Part shown: positions 1-4,890 of the stretch, piece after piece
Position numbering within the stretch: position 1 is the first letter of the stretch
Layout of the letters: each line of letters opens with the position of its first letter
Origin: Cyanobacteriota bacterium
GTDB taxonomy: Bacteria > Cyanobacteriota > Cyanobacteriia > Phormidesmidales > Phormidesmidaceae
Assembly: GCA_027619675.1 (NCBI GenBank)
Contig: JAQCHG010000193.1
Span: 1-5,084 of the forward strand
Direction: 5' to 3'
Length of the DNA: 5,084 bases
The notes under the pieces: model-generated
The model's database searches: none
Told to the model about the DNA's origin: nothing
Seen by the model: the letters and a program-made list of their open reading frames with translations, nothing else
Position numbers and translations under genes: made by a program

Positions 1-65
1 ATTATCCATACGCCCGTGTCCCACCAGCCCTAGGCAAAACCGTACTAACGCTGTGACAAGGACAC

Positions 66-118
66 AATCCTTAAGCGATGATGGATAGAACCGACTGTTT
101 TAGGGTTTCTTAAGGATT
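66..118. repeat. Perfect 10-bp inverted repeat around a 33-nt spacer
   Basis: AATCCTTAAG at 66-75 is matched by its exact reverse complement CTTAAGGATT at 109-118. Each arm contains the palindrome CTTAAG. The spacing would allow a stem with a large loop in RNA, or two half-sites for a regulator upstream of the 307 gene. The arms do not match NtcA (GTA-N8-TAC) or the Pho box (CTTAACCT-like). The repeat is directly visible; its function is unknown. Confidence 0.5.
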
Positions 119-194
119 AGGGCGTTAGGCTGAACCAGGGTCGAGGGACCACCGGGGCAGACGACCGTTGAGAACGCCGTTCAAAATTGCTCGG

Positions 195-224
195 CCCCAG
201 CCCCAGCCCAGCCTTTCCCTACCC
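195..224 (-). repeat. C-rich tract; G-quadruplex pattern on the minus strand
   Basis: There are C-runs at 195-198, 201-204, 207-209, 217-219 and 222-224. The first part is a tandem CCCCAG repeat. On the minus strand this gives five runs of three or more G separated by loops of 2, 7, 2 and 2 bases, which satisfies the usual G-quadruplex pattern. It lies about 80 bases upstream of the first gene, in its probable leader. The pattern is seen in the sequence; a role is not shown. Confidence 0.4.
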
Positions 225-263
225 AAGGAACCATACCCAACATCCCATTCCCTTGCTTACCCT

Positions 264-294
264 AGAGGAAAGGATGTCGTCCTCCAGCGTTTAG
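264..294 (+). promoter_or_regulatory. Strong Shine-Dalgarno with a six-codon upstream ORF
   Basis: AGAGG at 264-268 sits five bases before an ATG at 274. This frame reads MSSSSV and stops at TAG (292-294). It is in the same frame as the ATG at 307 and ends 12 bases before it. The 307 ATG itself has only pyrimidine-rich sequence upstream (CTTTTCCCT) and no ribosome binding site. The arrangement could be a leader peptide that delivers ribosomes by translational coupling, or the original start of the 307 gene cut off by a nonsense mutation or base error. Confidence 0.45.
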
Positions 295-306
295 GCCCTT
301 TTCCCT

Positions 307-579
307 ATGCCCGATTCACCGCCACCCTCCAGAGACAACTTCTTGACCCCCCGCAGCCGCTATTGGGGTGAATTTACCCTGTCCAATTTGACCTTTAATG
401 CCAACTTGCAGGAGTTTGCCCAGCGGGTAGCCTTCCTCTGCAATCTGGAAACTGGCGGTAAAATTCCCCCAGAGGAAGCCTACGACCAAATTAAACGGCT
501 TTGGAAGGATCTCAAACGGTCTAAGAAAGCATTGCTGGATACCCCTCCCCCGGAGCTTCCCCCGGAGGAGTTGGATTAA
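307..579 (+). CDS. Conserved cyanobacterial small protein, DUF7219-like
   Basis: This is a 90-residue soluble protein of unknown function. The central part, about residues 11-75, resembles a short family widespread in cyanobacteria. Recognisable pieces are FLTPRSRYWGEF (12-23), FNANLQEFAQRV (30-41), CNLETGGK (45-52), PPEEAYDQIK (54-63) and RLWKDLKRSKK (64-74). I recall this family as DUF7219 but cannot verify the number. It looks mainly helical, with no signal peptide, membrane segment or catalytic motif. The tail (79-90) is Pro/Glu-rich and is encoded by a 10-nt direct repeat (546-555 and 558-567). The ATG at 307 is the only ATG before the conserved block because TAG at 292 closes the frame, yet it lacks a Shine-Dalgarno sequence, whereas the in-frame ATG at 274 has one. 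The next gene begins 22 bases downstream on the same strand, so the two probably form an operon. Length is typical of the family. Confidence 0.85.
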   Translation: MPDSPPPSRDNFLTPRSRYWGEFTLSNLTFNANLQEFAQRVAFLCNLETGGKIPPEEAYDQIKRLWKDLKRSKKALLDTPPPELPPEELD

Positions 580-601
580 CCGAATCGACGGATAGTTCGT
601 G

Positions 602-1399
602 ATGCGTGGTCTCATCTCCCAGGTAACGACGGTTGTGGTCTTAATGGCGGGCATTGCCGCCTGCCAACTGCCCCGGCTGCGGGCACAGACCCAACCCCAG
701 ACCCTCAACCCCGATGAAATTGCCGCTGCCCAAACCCTGACAGCGGCTCAGCTCGATTTGCTCAAAACGGCCCCCAGTCTCGGTTTTGACAATCTCATTG
801 CCGACTGGACCTTTTTGAATTTTCTGCAATACTTTGGCGATCGCGAGGCCCGCACCGCCAGCAGCTATGGCGTCACCCCCAAGTTTTTTGAGGTGATCGT
901 CAGCCATGACCCTTACTTTCGGTTGCCCTATGTGTTCCTGTCGGGGACCGTGTCGCTGTTTGCGGGCCAGCCAGAGACCGCCGTGGCCCTATTGGACGAA
1001 GGGCTCTCCCACCTGAGCCCCACCTTTCCGCCCGATTCGTATCTCCTCTGGCGCTATAAGGCCATTGATGAACTGCTGTTTTTAGGAGATTCCACGGCGG
1101 CGCGGCAGTCCTTTGCCACGGCGGCAGACTGGGCGGCCCAGTCTCCGTTGCCGGGGGCCGATGAGTCGGCCCGGCGGGCGCGGGAAACCGCTGAGTTTTT
1201 GCGGCAGAACCCCACCAGTCCTGAGGTGCAGGTGGATGCTTGGTTGCAGGTGTGGGCCAATGCGGTCAATGAGGATGTGCGGGAGTCGGTGCGGCAACGG
1301 ATTCGGAATCTGGGGTTTGACCTGGCGTTTGAGGGCGATCGCGTGCAGGTGGTGCCTCTAGAATCTGCCAGCCCCGATCCAGCCACCACCAACCCGTAG
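602..1399 (+). CDS. Predicted cyanobacterial lipoprotein with TPR-like helices
   Basis: This 265-residue protein (from ATG at 602) has no assigned function; I recall similar cyanobacterial proteins listed as hypothetical or TPR-containing. The N-terminus has Arg2, a hydrophobic segment (about residues 8-20) and a lipobox-like I-A-A-C with Cys21, so export and lipid anchoring are likely. A Gln/Pro-rich linker follows. The body is helical: a conserved-looking SLGFDNLIADWTFLNFLQYF block (59-78), then helix pairs near 93-135 (DPYFRLPYVFLSGTVSLFAG, PETAVALLDEGL) and 147-180 (LLWRYKAIDELLFLGD, AARQSFATAADWA). These resemble degenerate tetratricopeptide repeats, which usually bind proteins. An alternative GTG start directly precedes the ATG (599-601). 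I prefer ATG; a weak GGA at 590-592 lies nine bases upstream. A HIP1 site lies at 837-844 and another at 1335-1342. It follows the DUF7219-like gene by 22 bases, so co-transcription is likely. Confidence 0.85.
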   Translation: MRGLISQVTTVVVLMAGIAACQLPRLRAQTQPQTLNPDEIAAAQTLTAAQLDLLKTAPSLGFDNLIADWTFLNFLQYFGDREARTASSYGVTPKFFEVIVSHDPYFRLPYVFLSGTVSLFAGQPETAVALLDEGLSHLSPTFPPDSYLLWRYKAIDELLFLGDSTAARQSFATAADWAAQSPLPGADESARRARETAEFLRQNPTSPEVQVDAWLQVWANAVNEDVRESVRQRIRNLGFDLAFEGDRVQVVPLESASPDPATTNP

Positions 1400-1725
1400 T
1401 TCCATACGTCAGTTCGACCATAGAAGCACTCCCGTTTCTGTCGGGACGCACTCGCGAAACCAGACCCCAACTATGGGGTTGCCCCCCACAATCGGCCTCT
1501 CCCCGTCCGATCTGGAACTCAGAAATCGCGTCACCCGATGGTGTTGAGGGCGCAGCCCCCTGTGCCTCTACGGTGTTTTCAGGGAAAATCTGCGGGAATG
1601 CCCATTCAGCAGACTGGGTTAGGTGTCGCTAATGCTCCACCAATCGACACGAGATGGGATTGATGACGTTCCCTGAGCTGTGAACGAGCCAACCTGGACG
1701 CCCTGCTGGGAACGGATGGCAGCCC
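1400..1725. other. Convergent intergenic region
   Basis: These 326 bases separate the 3' ends of the rightward lipoprotein gene and the leftward phosphatase gene. I see no gene: the minus-strand frames that enter it are continuations of antisense frames over the lipoprotein gene. No tRNA fold or classical terminator with a T-run is evident. Short hairpins are present at 1430-1446 (TCCCG, 7-nt loop), 1464-1479 and 1548-1558 (GGGC, loop GCA). Transcripts from both sides should end here, so one or more of these hairpins may form mRNA 3' ends. Confidence 0.6.
1464..1479. terminator. Hairpin, possible bidirectional 3'-end structure
   Basis: ACCCCA (1464-1469) and TGGGGT (1474-1479) form a perfect 6-bp GC-rich stem around a 4-base loop ACTA, with one further G-T pair possible outside. 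It lies 65 bases after the lipoprotein stop codon. There is no T-run on either side, so it is not a canonical intrinsic terminator. Termination is inferred from its place between converging genes. Confidence 0.3.
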
Positions 1726-2514
1726 CTAGGATTTCACAAACCCCGTATCCACCCCTGGCACATCGGCGGTTTCTTTATCCGTCGCAAGGGCCACCAACAC
1801 TACGGTGATATTGTCTCGCCCGCCCCGCTGCTTCGCAGAATGAACCAGCGCTTTCACCGCATTTTCGCAGGCGCGGATGGACTTGATGTGGGAGGCAATC
1901 AAGGCATCCGAGAGTTCTTCTGTGAGGCCATCGCTGCACAGCAACAGGCGATCGCCCGCCTGCACCGGAATTGGCTGAATATCAATGCGGTTGAGGTCCG
2001 TGCGCCCCAAACACTGGGACAACACATGCCGCCAGGGATGGGTACGAGATTGGGCCAGGGTCAGTTCCCCTTCCTTAACGGCGCGGGCAATCCAGGTGTG
2101 ATCTTCGGTGATTTGTTGCAGTTTGGGTCCCCGCAGTCGATAGAGGCGAGAGTCCCCCACATGGGCACACCAGGGGTCCTCGTCTAGGTGCTCCCGGAAG
2201 GTCATGACCACCACGGTGGTGCCCATATCGCCCCGTTCAGGGTGATCGGACTGGTCTTCTAAAATGGCGCGGTTGGCCAGCAGCAGGGCGCGCTGCAACA
2301 GGTGCTTGGTCGGGGCATCGGAATCCCATTCCTGCTCCAGATGTTCTCGAATGGTGAGGGTGGCGAGGCGACTGGCTTCCTGACCGCCAGCATGACCCCC
2401 CATGCCGTCAGCCACGATAAAGAACCGCCCCGCTGGGTCCATATAAAAGTCGTCTTGATTGCTGGAACGCAGTAGCCCTGGGTCCGTCATTCCAGAAAAC
2501 AGTCGTTTTAGCAT
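1726..2514 (-). CDS. pphA: PP2C-family Ser/Thr phosphatase, PphA-like (PII-P phosphatase)
   Basis: This 262-residue cytosolic protein is a complete bacterial PP2C (PPM) phosphatase, a metal-dependent enzyme that removes phosphate from Ser/Thr. All metal-binding positions are visible: Asp21 (RSSNQDD), Asp36-Gly37 (VADGMGGHAGG), Asp121 (HVGDSR), Asp195 (CSDGLTEEL) and Asp234 (GGRDNITVV), with His41 in the active-site neighbourhood. Further PphA-like stretches are AWCAHVGD-type PWCAHVGDSRLYR, EDHTWIARAV, HPWRHVLSQCLGR and DIQPI. From memory these match Synechocystis PphA (Sll1771) and its Thermosynechococcus homologue, known to dephosphorylate the nitrogen regulator PII. PII as substrate here is inferred from that similarity. 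About 20 residues (243-262) extend past the last core strand. The ATG at 2514 is supported by AAGGGA six bases upstream; Met9 is a less likely start. It lies 19 bases after the ABC1 gene and is probably co-transcribed with it. Confidence 0.93.
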   Translation of the reverse strand: MLKRLFSGMTDPGLLRSSNQDDFYMDPAGRFFIVADGMGGHAGGQEASRLATLTIREHLEQEWDSDAPTKHLLQRALLLANRAILEDQSDHPERGDMGTTVVVMTFREHLDEDPWCAHVGDSRLYRLRGPKLQQITEDHTWIARAVKEGELTLAQSRTHPWRHVLSQCLGRTDLNRIDIQPIPVQAGDRLLLCSDGLTEELSDALIASHIKSIRACENAVKALVHSAKQRGGRDNITVVLVALATDKETADVPGVDTGFVKS

Positions 2515-2520
2515 CGGCGT

Positions 2521-2526
2521 TCCCTT
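2521..2526 (-). promoter_or_regulatory. Ribosome binding site of the phosphatase gene
   Basis: On the minus strand AAGGGA ends six bases before the ATG at 2514. It lies within the 19-base gap after the ABC1 stop codon. It fixes the start at Met1 over Met9 and suggests separate initiation on a shared transcript. Confidence 0.6.
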
Positions 2527-2533
2527 GCAGCGA

Positions 2534-4447
2534 TTACGGTAGCCGATCGGCCCGCCCCATCCGCAGCAGGAGTCGCATCAGCGCAAAGCCCGCGATCGCC
2601 GCCACCGCTGCCGCCGCGATCGCTAACCAAAGATATTCGTATACCAGCAAAATCGTAGCGGATAGGATAAAGGCCCCCACCAAAAGCGTGTAATTAGTGG
2701 CCATATTAACGCCACTCACCCGCCGCAGAATGCGATCAGTCTCAATGGAGCGCACCCGCACTCGGATGTCCCCTCGATCCAGTTTATCCAGGGTGTCTTC
2801 TAGGCGGCGGGGTAGGCCCAAAGCCGTGCTGCTCATCTGGGCCGCCTGCCGCCCCAGTTCACCAAAGAGGGTATCGGTTGTGGAATTGGGAGAATTACCG
2901 CTGGCCATAAGCTGGGTTGCAAAGGGTTTTGCTGCTTCCATGAAATTAAAGTCGGGATCGAGCCCTTTGCCCACCCCCTCCAGGGTGGAAAAAGCCCGCA
3001 TCACAAAAGTGAAGGTGGCGGGAAAGCGAAAGGGCTGGTCGTAGGCGATCGCATAGAGATCGTCCCCAATGGCAGTCACGGACTGTTCCTCAAAGGGCTG
3101 GTCCATGAAGTTATCCAGAATATACTGGATTGAGCGCCGCACGGGACCCATATCGTCCACTGCCACTAGGGCACCCAAATCTACCAGAGAAGCCACCACG
3201 AGATCCGCATCCCGCTGGGCCACCCCCATAAAGGTCACCATCAACCGTTCCCGTGTGGCCACTTGGACTTGGCCCATCATGCCAAAGTCATAGAAAATCA
3301 ATGACCCATCGGGGCTAACGGCAATATTACCGGGGTGGGGATCCGCGTGGAAAAAGCCATCGTTGAGGAGTTGGTGCAGGTAGGCCCGCGCCCCCAACTG
3401 AGCCAGACGCTTGCGGTCTAGCCCAGACGCTTCTAAAGCGTCGTAGTGGCTGATTTTAATCCCCGGCATATATTCCAGGGTGAGGACGCGGGGGGAGGCA
3501 TAGCGCCAATACACCCGAGGCACCTTGACCCAATCTTCTCCCCGAAAATTGCGCCGGAAGGTGTCAGCGTTGCGGCCCTCGTTCAAATAGTCAATTTCTT
3601 CCCAGAGGATGCGGCAGCATTCTTCATAAATACCCAGCCAATCCCGACCCCGGCCCCAGTCAGGATGGTTTTGAAAATAGTGGGCAATGCCCCGCAAGAT
3701 AGACAGGTCAATCTGAAACAGTTGCTTGAGCCCTGGGCGCTGGACCTTGACCACCACCTCTTCACCAGAATGTAGCTGGGCGCGGTGGACCTGCCCTAAG
3801 CTGGCTGCCGCCAAGGGAATCGGATCAAAACTGCGAAACAGATCTGGAATCGGCTTACCCAAATCCGCCTGAATGATTTCCTCGACCTGTTCGTAGTCAA
3901 AGGCCGGTACCCGATCCTGGAGCTTAGACAACTCTTCCACATACTCGGCGGGGAATAGATCCGCCCGTGTGGAAAACAGTTGACCCACCTTAATAAAGGT
4001 CGGACCTAGCTCCAGCAGAGTCTCACGAATCCAAATCGCCTGCTTGCGCCGCCGCAGAGCTTGCTTATCGGGGGTGATGACACCGCGATAGCTCCAGCGC
4101 TTGCCGTAGAGCCAACGGGCACCCAACAGCCGCAGCACAAAGGACCAGATATCCACCGTGCGGCGGGCGCGGGAATAGCGTCGCCGATTCCAGCGGTAGG
4201 CGTTGGCGCTGTGGACGGTGATCCCTGGTTTGGGCTCAGGGGAATAGGACGGGGCGGGCATGGACGCTAGGGGCTCTGGGCCATCCCCCAGCAGTTCTGG
4301 CGTAGGACTGAGCGCTGTGTTTAGGGGTGCCCCGCCATTCATAATGGCGTTCCCGTGGTTTTCACCATGGCTAGGGACAGTAGGCTCCAACCCAACTGGG
4401 GTCGGAGCTGACAGCGACGGTAACGATTCCTTAGAAACAGCAGACAC
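2534..4447 (-). CDS. ABC1/UbiB (AarF/ADCK) family atypical kinase-like protein
   Basis: This 637-residue protein is a full ABC1/UbiB family member. Family hallmarks in order: KxGQ at Lys153-Gln156 (FIKVGQLFSTRADLFP), the Ala-rich loop replacing the Gly loop (AAASLGQVHRA, 213-223), the ATP-site Lys234 (VVVKVQRPG), ExD at Glu284-Asp286, the catalytic-loop equivalent HADPHPGN (367-374) and the DFG aspartate Asp387 (YDFG). Two hydrophobic segments at about 585-603 and 606-628 anchor the C-terminus in a membrane, probably the thylakoid or plasma membrane. The family supports quinone and prenyl-lipid metabolism, usually through ATPase activity and not protein phosphorylation; the exact role here cannot be told from sequence, so no symbol is given. 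Residues 1-80 are a Pro/Ser/Gly-rich, probably disordered extension before the usual start region (YRWNRRRYS, 84-92). The GTG start is chosen because AGGAG lies five bases upstream. It is followed 19 bases later by the PphA-like gene and preceded 74 bases earlier by the DUF6825-like gene. Confidence 0.95.
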   Translation of the reverse strand: MSAVSKESLPSLSAPTPVGLEPTVPSHGENHGNAIMNGGAPLNTALSPTPELLGDGPEPLASMPAPSYSPEPKPGITVHSANAYRWNRRRYSRARRTVDIWSFVLRLLGARWLYGKRWSYRGVITPDKQALRRRKQAIWIRETLLELGPTFIKVGQLFSTRADLFPAEYVEELSKLQDRVPAFDYEQVEEIIQADLGKPIPDLFRSFDPIPLAAASLGQVHRAQLHSGEEVVVKVQRPGLKQLFQIDLSILRGIAHYFQNHPDWGRGRDWLGIYEECCRILWEEIDYLNEGRNADTFRRNFRGEDWVKVPRVYWRYASPRVLTLEYMPGIKISHYDALEASGLDRKRLAQLGARAYLHQLLNDGFFHADPHPGNIAVSPDGSLIFYDFGMMGQVQVATRERLMVTFMGVAQRDADLVVASLVDLGALVAVDDMGPVRRSIQYILDNFMDQPFEEQSVTAIGDDLYAIAYDQPFRFPATFTFVMRAFSTLEGVGKGLDPDFNFMEAAKPFATQLMASGNSPNSTTDTLFGELGRQAAQMSSTALGLPRRLEDTLDKLDRGDIRVRVRSIETDRILRRVSGVNMATNYTLLVGAFILSATILLVYEYLWLAIAAAAVAAIAGFALMRLLLRMGRADRLP

Positions 4448-4452
4448 TCAAG

Positions 4453-4457
4453 CTCCT
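4453..4457 (-). promoter_or_regulatory. Ribosome binding site setting a GTG start
   Basis: On the minus strand AGGAG lies five bases upstream of the GTG at 4447-4445. This near-ideal spacing supports the long form of the ABC1 protein with its N-terminal extension. The internal in-frame ATGs (Met36, Met63) have no comparable site. Confidence 0.75.
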
Positions 4458-4484
4458 AACCACACCAGGGAACATCGAAGAACA

Positions 4485-4506
4485 GGCCACTGCCTAAAGC
4501 AGGGCC
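4485..4506 (-). terminator. Intergenic stem-loop, possible attenuator
   Basis: GGCC (4485-4488) pairs with GGCC (4503-4506) and CTGC (4490-4493) with GCAG (4499-4502), leaving one bulged A (4489) and a 5-base loop. In the minus-strand transcript the stem starts 15 bases after the DUF6825-like stop codon and is followed by the partly T-rich TGTTCTT. It could trim the three-gene transcript or partly terminate before the ABC1 gene. The T-tract is weak, so full termination is doubtful. Confidence 0.4.
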
Positions 4507-4521
4507 GCAGGGTATCAGCCC

Positions 4522-4863
4522 TTAGGAATCGGAAGAAGCGCGATATTGTTGCAGGGAAGCCCGCACTTGGGCAATCTCGGCCCGCAGGGTGTCAATGGTA
4601 GCCTGCAAATCCATGGGGGCGGTGTCGGTGGTGGGGGCTGGCCTCGGCCCAGGGCTGGTGGGGCGAGATTGCAGGGCCTCCGCTTCCTCATGCTCAGCCC
4701 GCGCGATGACCTCATCGGCGAACTGACGCAGGGTTTCCCGCTGCTCAGCGTCAAATTGGCCCAGACTGCTGAGGGCGTCTGTGAAGGTCCGCTCCAGTTG
4801 TTCTCCGACGGTGGAGGCCAGAGCGCGACCGATGAAGAAGGCCCGCACCATTGGGTTACTCAT
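4522..4863 (-). CDS. Conserved cyanobacterial small protein, DUF6825-like
   Basis: This 113-residue protein (from ATG at 4863) has no known function. The N-terminal block (MSNPMVRAFFIGRALASTVG, residues 1-20) and the following SLGQFDAEQRETLRQFADEV (33-52) resemble a short cyanobacterial family that I recall as DUF6825; the number is from memory. A Pro/Thr-rich linker (about 66-83) leads to a C-terminal amphipathic helix (about 84-108, LQATIDTLRAEIAQVRASL) with heptad-like Leu/Ile spacing, likely a coiled coil. The N-terminus is mildly hydrophobic but is not a clear signal peptide or membrane helix. A GTG three codons upstream (4872) is possible; ATG is preferred because the family start MSNP follows it directly. 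Neither start has a Shine-Dalgarno sequence. It is the first gene of the leftward cluster, with an exact TATAAT box 34 bases upstream of the ATG. Confidence 0.85.
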   Translation of the reverse strand: MSNPMVRAFFIGRALASTVGEQLERTFTDALSSLGQFDAEQRETLRQFADEVIARAEHEEAEALQSRPTSPGPRPAPTTDTAPMDLQATIDTLRAEIAQVRASLQQYRASSDS

Positions 4864-4890
4864 TATTGTCACACTTTATTACAGGCACCA

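Larger units (their letters stand above)
1..306. other. Intergenic/leader region upstream of the first gene
   Basis: No convincing gene lies here. A 67-residue open frame starting at 168 runs into the next gene in another frame, is rich in Pro, Leu and Gln because it reads through a C-rich tract, and matches nothing I know. The region holds a 10-bp perfect inverted repeat (66-75 and 109-118), three TTAGG motifs (100, 117 and 125), a C-rich tract (195-224), and a strong Shine-Dalgarno sequence with a six-codon frame (264-294). I could not find a convincing -35/-10 pair for the rightward genes. Their promoter probably lies in this stretch, or beyond the window edge. Confidence 0.6.
837..3052. 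repeat. HIP1 octamers (GCGATCGC), six copies
   Basis: Exact copies lie at 837-844, 1335-1342, 1948-1955, 2592-2599, 2616-2623 and 3045-3052, all inside coding sequence. A near copy (GCGATCGT) lies at 4956-4963. This palindrome is the highly iterated sequence over-represented in many cyanobacterial genomes and is the strongest nucleotide-level clue to the source. The listed span covers the set, not a continuous repeat. Confidence 0.9.

Noticed and set aside
78..113. Eleven-codon frame from ATG 78 between the inverted-repeat arms
   Set aside because: No Shine-Dalgarno sequence, and a frame this short is expected by chance.
168..371. 67-residue rightward open frame in the leader
   Set aside because: Starts with GTG, reads through the C-rich tract, has low-complexity Pro/Gln/Leu content and overlaps the well-supported 307 gene in another frame.
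546..567. 10-nt direct repeat TCCCCCGGAG at 546-555 and 558-567
   Set aside because: It simply encodes the repeated Pro-Pro-Glu tail of the DUF7219-like protein; no wider array.
316..708. 130-residue leftward open frame opposite the first two genes
   Set aside because: Antisense to two better-supported genes and spans their junction; composition is shadow-like.
1054..1470. 138-residue leftward open frame entering the convergent region
   Set aside because: Mostly antisense to the lipoprotein gene; Ser/Arg/Ala-rich composition typical of a GC-rich shadow frame, with no recognisable motif.
1400..1725. tRNA or small RNA gene in the convergent region
   Set aside because: A GTTCGACC-like stretch at 1412-1419 resembles a T-loop, but no acceptor, D or anticodon stem can be drawn around it.
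4259..4261. Internal ATG (Met63) as the true start of the ABC1 protein
   Set aside because: No Shine-Dalgarno upstream, whereas the GTG at 4447 has AGGAG at ideal spacing. Kept only as an alternative.
4260..4601. 113-residue rightward open frame opposite the ABC1 start
   Set aside because: Antisense to the ABC1 N-terminus and the DUF6825-like C-terminus; the low-complexity ABC1 extension keeps this frame open by chance.
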